DNA of 5,465 bases from an uncultured Erysipelotrichaceae bacterium. GTDB lineage: Bacteria > Bacillota_I > Bacilli_A > Erysipelotrichales > Erysipelotrichaceae. Below the pieces are notes generated by a model, which was not told where the DNA came from, ran no database searches, and worked only from the letters and a program-made list of their open reading frames with translations. The position numbers were made by a program, and so were the translations under genes. Below are positions 1-5,465 of this stretch, piece after piece (within the stretch, counting starts at the first letter, position 1; each line of letters starts with the position of its first letter). The stretch spans positions 1-5,465 of the forward strand of contig CAKUTY010000103.1 of NCBI GenBank assembly GCA_934692455.1, given 5' to 3'.

Positions 1-1675
1 AAAGTTTAATCGAATCTGCATTAGAGAAAACCTTAACATCCTTATTAACACCACCTGGATACTCACCTATTTCCATTGAAGAAGAAACTTCAAGCACTGG
101 TACATCATCACCCTGACTTGCATAAACAGCGGCTGCCATCTTAGGATTTCTAAAGAAATCCATTACACCATGGTAACAAATAGTATCACCAGAACCAAAA
201 TTTGCATGAGTATTATAATCAAACATGCACCAACCAGTACCACCAGCTACCCCATCTTTTCTATAGATATCATTTAATACTTGCATATGTCTTAGCGCAT
301 GCAAATTACGATGAGGATAATCATCAATAGACTTCGTTGGAAACATATGACCATTATATTCAGAAATATAATAAGCCTTATTCATATCAGGAGTAACTTC
401 CTTCTTATCCAAGATACCATCTTGTTTAAAATTACCCGCAAAAGAGAAATCATTGAAAGTATAAACATCCTCTAAAAGATTTGACTTTCTTAAATATCTA
501 ACACCACCTGTTTGACGATACTTATCCAAAGAATGAGCCACTTCATTAGTCTTAGTATAGAATTCATCATCATCCTGTGATTCATTGATTCTAACACCCC
601 ACATAATAATACTTGGATGATTACGATATTCAATAATCATATCTCTTGTATTGATAACAGCTTGTTCCTTCCACTTCTTATCACCAATATGTTGCCAACC
701 AGGAATCTCGGTAAATACAAGTAAACCTCTTTTATCACACTCATCGAAGAAACTATGAGCTTGAGGATAGTGCGAAGTTCTTACAATATTACAAGCCAAT
801 TCATCTTTTAAGATTCTTACATCCTCTCTTTGCATAGAATCAGGCATTGCATAACCAACATAAGGATAACTTTGATGACGATTTAAACCCCTTAATTTGA
901 TTCTTTGACCATTCAAATAGAAACCATCAGCCCTAAATTCAATAGTTCTAAAACCAACATTAACCCTATATTCGCTCTTACCAAGCTTTAACACTACTTC
1001 ATACAACTTAGGATTATCTAAATTCCATTCAGTAACATTATCCATTTTTATAGTATAGTTATCTAATAATTCATAAGTGCTTGAATAAATTGATTCACCA
1101 TTATCCAAAACATCTACATCAAGATCATCCTCGCTTGCTCCATTAACAGTTAAAGAAATATCTAAATAATAGCCATCATCATTTTTAACAGGTGCAACAT
1201 AGGCATCTTCAATAAAGGCATTAGGCACTATATCCAAATAAACATCACGATAAATGCCACCATAACATAAGTAATCAATAGAATGACCAAACGGTGGAAT
1301 ATTTAAGGTCTCATGACTATCTAACTTAACAACTAATAAATTATTTCCTTCTTTTAAATAATCAGTTAATTCAACCTTAAAAGAAGTATAACCGCAACCG
1401 TGTTCCTTTAATAGTTCACCATTAAAATAAACTTCGCTCTTATGAGCCGCACCCTCAAAGACCACAAAGGCCCTTTTATCTTTATAAGAATTTAGATACT
1501 TAATATTAGTCCTATAGCCGGCAGTCATTTGATAAGACTTAACATCAACATAATTAAAAGGTATCTCTTTAAAAGTATGTGGTATTCTTACCTTAGAATA
1601 CTTGCCCTTTCCTTTTAAAAAGTCATCATTGAATTCTTCACAAAAATAAAAGCTGTCATTTAAATACTTTCTCAT
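1..1675 (-). CDS. Glycoside hydrolase family 2 enzyme, beta-galactosidase-like; 3' end outside window
   Basis: The first 558 residues of a GH2 enzyme are present; the gene continues past the low-coordinate edge. Domains in order are an N-terminal jelly-roll sugar-binding domain (about 1-150, with GGIYRDVYL at 139-147), an immunoglobulin-like beta-sandwich (about 155-245), and a TIM barrel from about 250. Barrel motifs are LRGLNRHQ (261-268), RTSHYP (299-304), YRNHPSIIMWGVRINES (350-366) and YYISEYNGH (435-443). The likely acid/base is Glu365 after Asn364, and the likely nucleophile is Glu439. The family cleaves beta-galactosides, and some members beta-glucuronides or beta-mannosides; the motif context fits an uncharacterised beta-galactosidase-like branch rather than classical LacZ. 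There is no signal peptide, so it is cytoplasmic. The ATG at 1675 overlaps the alpha-galactosidase stop as ATGA and has a strong ribosome binding site. The missing C-terminal part may hold further beta domains. Confidence 0.88.
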   Translation of the reverse strand, partial: MRKYLNDSFYFCEEFNDDFLKGKGKYSKVRIPHTFKEIPFNYVDVKSYQMTAGYRTNIKYLNSYKDKRAFVVFEGAAHKSEVYFNGELLKEHGCGYTSFKVELTDYLKEGNNLLVVKLDSHETLNIPPFGHSIDYLCYGGIYRDVYLDIVPNAFIEDAYVAPVKNDDGYYLDISLTVNGASEDDLDVDVLDNGESIYSSTYELLDNYTIKMDNVTEWNLDNPKLYEVVLKLGKSEYRVNVGFRTIEFRADGFYLNGQRIKLRGLNRHQSYPYVGYAMPDSMQREDVRILKDELACNIVRTSHYPQAHSFFDECDKRGLLVFTEIPGWQHIGDKKWKEQAVINTRDMIIEYRNHPSIIMWGVRINESQDDDEFYTKTNEVAHSLDKYRQTGGVRYLRKSNLLEDVYTFNDFSFAGNFKQDGILDKKEVTPDMNKAYYISEYNGHMFPTKSIDDYPHRNLHALRHMQVLNDIYRKDGVAGGTGWCMFDYNTHANFGSGDTICYHGVMDFFRNPKMAAAVYASQGDDVPVLEVSSSMEIGEYPGGVNKDVKVFSNADSIKL

Positions 1676-3306
1676 AACTCGATCCTTACTTCCCCATCCT
1701 CATATTTGACACAAACAACATTATTGTTTAAAGTAATAGCTTTTGCCTTACCTTTTAAATTCTTAACTTTATTATATAAAGATAATTTATATTCATCATA
1801 TTCACCAACATCATCACTAGTGAATAAAACAGAACCAAATAAACCATTGATAATAGCTAAATCTTCCTTTTCTTCCTTAGTCAAAGAAACATTCTTATCT
1901 CTTAAAATAAAAACATCAGGATCATTCAAGAAAGCACGACCATCGAGTTGTCTTCTAAAAATAGTATCAACCATTGTCCTTTTAGTAGAATTACGTTCAT
2001 TATGCATATGTTTCATATAGAAAACATCGTCATACTTTAATGAGACATCACAGCCTATTCTACAATAATCTACTTTGCCAAAAGCTGAAGCTAAAGGTAC
2101 CCCACAGCCAAGTATTAACTTATCACCACATAATTGTCTTAATAAGTTCATACCATCAGCCATAATTAAACCTCTAGGTTTATCTTTCCTATTTAAGACA
2201 CAGGCTGAATATAAGAAATCAAGCTTAACTAAATCAAAGCCCCACTTATTAAAAACAGTATCAAAGACTTGTTTTAAATATTGTCTTACTTCTACTTTAT
2301 AAATATCCAAGGCATAGAAAGTACTCCAGTTACAACCACAGGCATAAGGATTACCAGCTTCATCTTTAACCAACCAATCCTTATGGTTTTTATAAATATC
2401 TGATTTCTTTTCTGCGCTAAAAGGCGCCAACCAAATACCGGCTTTAAAACCTTTATCGTGTATTGTATTTACTATATTTTCTAAGCCATTTGGAAACTTA
2501 TTAGTATTAATATTTAGCCAATCACCAACATAAGTTTGATAACCATCATCAATTTGAAAAACATCAACATCACTCAAACCACTTAAATCATTAAGTAGTT
2601 TTTTCTCTGTGATATTTTGATAGTGATTGTACCAAGAAGTATAGCCAGTAATAGGGTTCGCGCCCGTGCCCGTGCCCGTACCCGTACCCGGTTTATCAAT
2701 CTTCAACATTTCAAAGTACTTATCAAATACTTCATCTTCTTTGCCATTTAAGATACAAAAATCTAGCGCAACAAAAGAATCATAACATTCATAGCCTTTT
2801 AAATCAGGAATGATGATTAATTGATCATGATCATAGACAAAACGGGTGAAACAAAAATTTTCATTTAAAGAACCAAGTAATTTATAATCATCATTATTTC
2901 TTACATATAAATATGACCAACCATGATTATAACCTTCGATGTTTGGATATTCCGCAAAGTTATAATCACCATAGCGATCAAAATGATATTTCTTTAAAGT
3001 GAATGACTTAAATGGTACTTCATTGATACCAGGATTTTTAGTGTTCTTATCACTTTCATAAGAATAAGTCCAATCTTGATAACCATTAAAGAAAATGCGA
3101 TCATCCTCTTCAAGCACAAAAGGGTTTCTTAATGAAACCTCTTGTATAATTAATTTCTTCTTAGGATATAACTTCAAAGTAATCCTATCGTCAGTAACAT
3201 CAACAAGATAAGCTAAATTATCATCTTGTTCACTTATCTTTTCATCAATATCACCACTTAATCGATAACTCTTATCAGCCAATAAATAATCGATTGTAAG
3301 TATCAT
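1672..3306 (-). CDS. GH36-type alpha-galactosidase, cytoplasmic
   Basis: This complete 544-residue protein should hydrolyse terminal alpha-galactosides such as melibiose or raffinose-type sugars. Residues 1 to about 195 form a beta-sandwich domain. The (beta/alpha)8 barrel starts near ITGYTSWYNHY (219-229), continues through FQIDDGYQ (250-257) and GIWLAPF (290-296), and a short C-terminal beta domain follows from about 490. The likely nucleophile is Asp363 in LVKLDFLYSA and the likely acid/base is Asp420 in CRIGCDVS. The KLDF-type motif and the length resemble the compact Thermotoga-type GH36 enzymes rather than the roughly 700-residue enzymes with KWD. There is no signal peptide, so it acts on imported sugars. 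The gene starts 2 nt after yhaM, and its TGA stop overlaps the ATG of the GH2 gene. An unusual feature is a Gly-Thr repeat (207-215) in the linker before the barrel, encoded by GC-rich hexamers. Exact substrate is unproven; another alpha-glycosidase activity within the clan is possible. Confidence 0.88.
   Translation of the reverse strand: MILTIDYLLADKSYRLSGDIDEKISEQDDNLAYLVDVTDDRITLKLYPKKKLIIQEVSLRNPFVLEEDDRIFFNGYQDWTYSYESDKNTKNPGINEVPFKSFTLKKYHFDRYGDYNFAEYPNIEGYNHGWSYLYVRNNDDYKLLGSLNENFCFTRFVYDHDQLIIIPDLKGYECYDSFVALDFCILNGKEDEVFDKYFEMLKIDKPGTGTGTGTGANPITGYTSWYNHYQNITEKKLLNDLSGLSDVDVFQIDDGYQTYVGDWLNINTNKFPNGLENIVNTIHDKGFKAGIWLAPFSAEKKSDIYKNHKDWLVKDEAGNPYACGCNWSTFYALDIYKVEVRQYLKQVFDTVFNKWGFDLVKLDFLYSACVLNRKDKPRGLIMADGMNLLRQLCGDKLILGCGVPLASAFGKVDYCRIGCDVSLKYDDVFYMKHMHNERNSTKRTMVDTIFRRQLDGRAFLNDPDVFILRDKNVSLTKEEKEDLAIINGLFGSVLFTSDDVGEYDEYKLSLYNKVKNLKGKAKAITLNNNVVCVKYEDGEVRIEL
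1683..1687 (-). promoter_or_regulatory. Ribosome binding site of GH2 gene
   Basis: On the minus strand AAGGA lies 7 nt before the ATG at 1675, near-ideal spacing. It is inside the last codons of the alpha-galactosidase gene and fixes the GH2 start at the ATGA overlap. Confidence 0.8.
2659..2688 (-). repeat. In-frame GC-rich hexanucleotide tandem repeat encoding Gly-Thr units
   Basis: Five consecutive hexamers read on the minus strand as GGTACG twice, GGCACG twice and GGCGCG once. They encode Gly-Thr four times, then Gly-Ala (residues 207-216 of the alpha-galactosidase). The tract is almost entirely G and C, in a gene that is otherwise strongly AT-rich, and uses codons (ACG, GGC, GCG, with CCG just before) that are rare around it. 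It lies in the linker between the N-terminal beta-sandwich and the first strand of the catalytic barrel, where extra length is likely tolerated. The 6-nt unit means that gain or loss of copies keeps the frame. Its origin is unknown. Confidence 0.9.
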
Positions 3307-3308
3307 AA

Positions 3309-4247
3309 CTATTTAGCCTTATAGAAACAACGATTATCCATGGCAAATACTCTAGCAGAGAATTCACCTGGTTTAACATCAACTAAAGCCTTATTGATAA
3401 TTTCAACCTTAGCATCAATATTATCAATATAAGTCAATAATTCTGCCTCCAACGTTTCAGGTAAAACAGGAGAACCATATTCATGTTGGCCGTGGTGAGC
3501 TAAAATCATATGTCTTAGTAACATCAATTCTTCACTATCTTCTAGTTTTAATTGCTTGCCAACTTCTAATAGTCTGGCATCCATGATTGAAATATGACCT
3601 AATAATTTACCCTGAGTAGAATATTCAGAGACAAAAGGACTCACAAATTCTTCAATCTTACCTAAGTCATGTAAGATAACACCAGCCAATAAATAATCCC
3701 TATTAACGCTGGGATAGATATCGCATAAGGCATTTGCCAACTTAATCATACCCGACATATGAGTAGCTAAACCACCAATAAAGTTATGATGAATCTTGCT
3801 GGCAGCAGGATAAATATATACATCATTGTCATAATAATTAAGCATAGCGATGACAATACGAGAAATATTATCGTTCTTAATCATATTTACCGCATCGCCA
3901 ACATTCTCCCTTAAAACATCCCTAGGAATAGGAGAAGCACTAACGAAATCCAACATATCGATATCGTTTTGACTTACCGGTAATACTTTGATTACCTTAG
4001 CTTGTAAGTTATTACGATACATATTAATTTCTAAATCAAAGTTAAATACTTTGCCAGAACACAAAAGTTTTTCAACTTCACTTTTAACATCCCACATCTT
4101 CGCATCAATTGTTTTAGAACTATCTTGAAGCACCAAAGACAAATAAGGAGCACCGGTATTAGTTACACCCTTTACAAGAGATGAGACTAGAAGGTTTGTA
4201 TTAACATGTTCACCTTCTTTAAAATCTTTTACCAAAATCTTTTCCAT
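3309..4247 (-). CDS. yhaM: YhaM-type 3'-5' exoribonuclease (OB fold + HD domain)
   Basis: This complete 312-residue protein is close to the roughly 314 residues of Bacillus subtilis YhaM. The family degrades RNA (and single-stranded DNA in vitro) from the 3' end in a metal-dependent way and is cytoplasmic. Residues 1-90 form an OB-fold nucleic-acid-binding domain (for example GAPYLSLVLQD followed by IDAKMWD). Residues from about 150 form an HD phosphohydrolase domain with the expected metal ligands: His163 in GGLATHM, His193-Asp194 in HDLGK, His218 in LLGHIS, His251-His252 in AHHGQ and Asp275 in YIDNID. The motif set looks intact, so the enzyme is probably active. The ATG at 4247 has a good ribosome binding site and starts 2 nt after the upstream stop; the TAG stop is 2 nt before the alpha-galactosidase start. 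An HD protein of another function is the only alternative, and the OB-HD arrangement with matching length makes it unlikely. Confidence 0.93.
   Translation of the reverse strand: MEKILVKDFKEGEHVNTNLLVSSLVKGVTNTGAPYLSLVLQDSSKTIDAKMWDVKSEVEKLLCSGKVFNFDLEINMYRNNLQAKVIKVLPVSQNDIDMLDFVSASPIPRDVLRENVGDAVNMIKNDNISRIVIAMLNYYDNDVYIYPAASKIHHNFIGGLATHMSGMIKLANALCDIYPSVNRDYLLAGVILHDLGKIEEFVSPFVSEYSTQGKLLGHISIMDARLLEVGKQLKLEDSEELMLLRHMILAHHGQHEYGSPVLPETLEAELLTYIDNIDAKVEIINKALVDVKPGEFSARVFAMDNRCFYKAK
3317..3320 (-). promoter_or_regulatory. Weak ribosome binding site of alpha-galactosidase gene
   Basis: On the minus strand AAGG lies 10 nt before the ATG at 3306, within the last codons of the yhaM-like gene. 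The motif is short and the spacing slightly long, so translation may depend partly on coupling to the upstream gene, whose stop is 2 nt from this ATG. Confidence 0.45.
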
Positions 4248-4249
4248 GT

Positions 4250-5465
4250 TTATAACTCCATTTCATTGATCAAAGCATATATATCATCATAGCCAAAGCC
4301 TTTATTAGCTAAACTTAAGTAAATATGATTTCTAAGATCAGTTCCAGTATATTTTCTAGAATACTTTTTCAAAGCCTTGTTTGCTTCTTTTCTAATAATT
4401 TCCTTTTCTTGCAATAAAGAAGTAGAAAAATCAAGAGAAGACATAGCTTCTTTACAAATATTATACTCAAAACCATCATTTAAAAGTTTACCCATTATTG
4501 CGGTTTTCTTTGCATTATATGATTTATTAGTAATGATATTTAAGTATTTATTAGCCTTCTTTATAGCTAATGCTAATTCATCATTATCTTGTACAACTAA
4601 AACTCTATCAATAATTTCATCAGACACTCCATCATGTGCAAGTTTTATCGCCATCTTCTTTTTAGAATATAGATTAGCCCTTAAAGAATTAACCTTACCA
4701 CTTGCGTATCTATAATCATCTAATAAGCCCTTCTCAATTAGTTCATCAATAATTAAAGAAGCCCTATCCCTATTCAATTCATATTTACGATATAAGTATG
4801 AATACATCATTTCAATAGAATAGTCTGAATTTGCCAATCTTTTTAAACAAGAACGATAAGCTAGAGCGTATACTTCCATTTCTTTTAAGACATTAAAATT
4901 TAATTTAGAAAAACGACTATTCTTTCTTAAACCCATATTGGCGTAAGTATCCATTGAAATAGTAAGTTTTTCATTATCATCATTAAAATCTCTTAAAGTT
5001 AATTCTACACAATTATCCTTTAATGTGGTCTTTTCAATCACATAAGAGTATTTATAATCTTCTAACGCTTCCTCATAAATTCTAATTGAACTCGCTCCAA
5101 AGGTATCCGCATCATAACAATCTACTGATGCCATACAGACTTCTTTCATGTTATTTAATTCATCCTTACTTAAAGAATCAAATTTTTCTATCGCCTCATA
5201 GATATCCTTATCAAAGAAATAACCATTTTCATTTTCTTTAATCAAATCTTCTAAAACTTCATCATGTCTTGCCAACACTAGCAAACCACTAGATAAAGCT
5301 TCAATATAGGTCATGCCCTGTGTTTCACTAGTTGAAGCACTAATAAAACCATCAGCAGCCTTGTAATAATTAACAACTTCATCAAATGGTTGCTTACCCA
5401 TGAAATAAATATAATTTTCTAAGTTAAGATGTTTAGTCAAATTTTTAAGTTCATCTAAAGATGGG
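4250..5465 (-). CDS. GT4 glycosyltransferase (C-terminal part) fused in frame to RecX; 5' end outside window
   Basis: The frame is open from the window edge (first full codon at 5464) to TAA at 4250-4252, giving 404 residues. Residues 1-138 look like the C-terminal nucleotide-sugar-binding domain of a GT-B, GT4-family glycosyltransferase. The segment with ASTSETQGMTYIEA carries the EX7E motif (Glu47 and Glu55), a style seen in diacylglycerol glucosyltransferases that make membrane glycolipids. From about residue 139 to the end (about 265 residues, a usual length for Firmicutes RecX) the sequence looks like RecX: an N-terminal beta-strand region (about 139-172), then helical repeats near 196-258, 266-289, 317-344 and 372-402. 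RecX modulates RecA filaments. No stop or well-placed internal start separates the halves. A TTG at 5440 could be taken as a start, but it would cut into the glycosyltransferase fold and the frame stays open upstream, so the true start is beyond the window. The acceptor sugar or lipid cannot be determined. The two domain calls are firm; a working fusion protein is an inference. Confidence 0.85.
   Translation of the reverse strand, partial: PSLDELKNLTKHLNLENYIYFMGKQPFDEVVNYYKAADGFISASTSETQGMTYIEALSSGLLVLARHDEVLEDLIKENENGYFFDKDIYEAIEKFDSLSKDELNNMKEVCMASVDCYDADTFGASSIRIYEEALEDYKYSYVIEKTTLKDNCVELTLRDFNDDNEKLTISMDTYANMGLRKNSRFSKLNFNVLKEMEVYALAYRSCLKRLANSDYSIEMMYSYLYRKYELNRDRASLIIDELIEKGLLDDYRYASGKVNSLRANLYSKKKMAIKLAHDGVSDEIIDRVLVVQDNDELALAIKKANKYLNIITNKSYNAKKTAIMGKLLNDGFEYNICKEAMSSLDFSTSLLQEKEIIRKEANKALKKYSRKYTGTDLRNHIYLSLANKGFGYDDIYALINEMEL
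4256..4260 (-). promoter_or_regulatory. Ribosome binding site of yhaM-like gene
   Basis: On the minus strand TGGAG lies 8 nt before the ATG at 4247. It sits inside the last codons of the upstream glycosyltransferase-RecX gene, whose stop is only 2 nt before this ATG. It supports the chosen start and suggests that ribosomes finishing the upstream gene can reinitiate here. Confidence 0.7.

Noticed and set aside
1706..2020. Open frame of 104 codons on the plus strand inside the alpha-galactosidase gene
   Set aside because: It lies entirely antisense to a well-supported gene, has no recognisable domain and reads as low-complexity shadow sequence.
2075..2302. Open frame of 75 codons on the plus strand inside the alpha-galactosidase gene
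   Set aside because: It is antisense to conserved catalytic-barrel codons and shows no protein-family features.
2659..2688. Hexamer array considered as a CRISPR fragment or a mobile-element end
   Set aside because: The units are 6 nt with no spacers, no inverted repeats flank them and the reading frame is kept; a simple tandem repeat explains it better.
1672..4256. Recurring GAGTTAT or TAGTTAT sequence at all three gene junctions, considered as a regulatory motif
   Set aside because: It arises from Glu-Leu-stop endings and a start codon context in AT-rich DNA; three short matches are not enough to claim a motif.
4377..4715. Open frame of 112 codons on the plus strand opposite RecX, with hydrophobic stretches
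   Set aside because: The hydrophobic runs come from reading the complement of Lys/Asp/Glu-rich helices; the opposite strand encodes a clear RecX domain.
5130..5150. Internal ATG codons (near the NNMKEVCMAS segment) as a separate RecX start
   Set aside because: The nearest AAGGA is about 13 nt away, which is too far for a good site, and the codons lie within the glycosyltransferase domain, well before the RecX N-terminus.
5438..5440. TTG as the start of the glycosyltransferase-RecX gene
   Set aside because: The same frame stays open to the window edge with glycosyltransferase-like residues upstream, and the fold would be cut in half; the true start lies outside.

Overview
This window is a gene-dense stretch of a low-GC bacterial genome. 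Four genes lie head to tail on the minus strand with essentially no intergenic DNA. AT-rich codon use, Shine-Dalgarno sequences (AAGGA, GGAG), a YhaM-type nuclease and a Firmicutes-style RecX point to a Bacillota lineage. A gut-associated Erysipelotrichia- or Bacilli-like organism is my best guess; it is inferred from protein style, not from a marker gene. Tryptophan codons are TGG, so the standard bacterial code (11) fits.

In transcription order (high to low coordinates) the layout is as follows. (1) 5465-4250 is the 3' part of a single open frame that joins the C-terminal half of a GT4 glycosyltransferase to a complete-looking RecX recombination regulator; its 5' end lies outside the window. 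(2) 4247-3309 encodes a complete YhaM-type 3'-5' exoribonuclease (OB fold plus HD domain). (3) 3306-1672 encodes a complete GH36-type alpha-galactosidase that carries an odd GC-rich hexanucleotide repeat encoding Gly-Thr units. (4) 1675-1 is the 5' part of a glycoside hydrolase family 2 enzyme (beta-galactosidase-like) that runs off the low-coordinate edge.

Junctions are 2 nt, 2 nt and a 4-nt ATGA overlap, so the four genes are very probably co-transcribed and partly translationally coupled. Neither glycosidase has a signal peptide, so both should act in the cytoplasm on imported galactosides or oligosaccharides. The operon mixes apparent housekeeping functions (glycolipid-type glycosyltransferase, RecX, YhaM) with sugar catabolism.

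The two points most worth following up are the glycosyltransferase-RecX fusion and the in-frame GC-rich hexamer array in the alpha-galactosidase. I saw no RNA genes, mobile elements, CRISPR arrays, promoters or terminators, and no gene-free stretch longer than a few bases.
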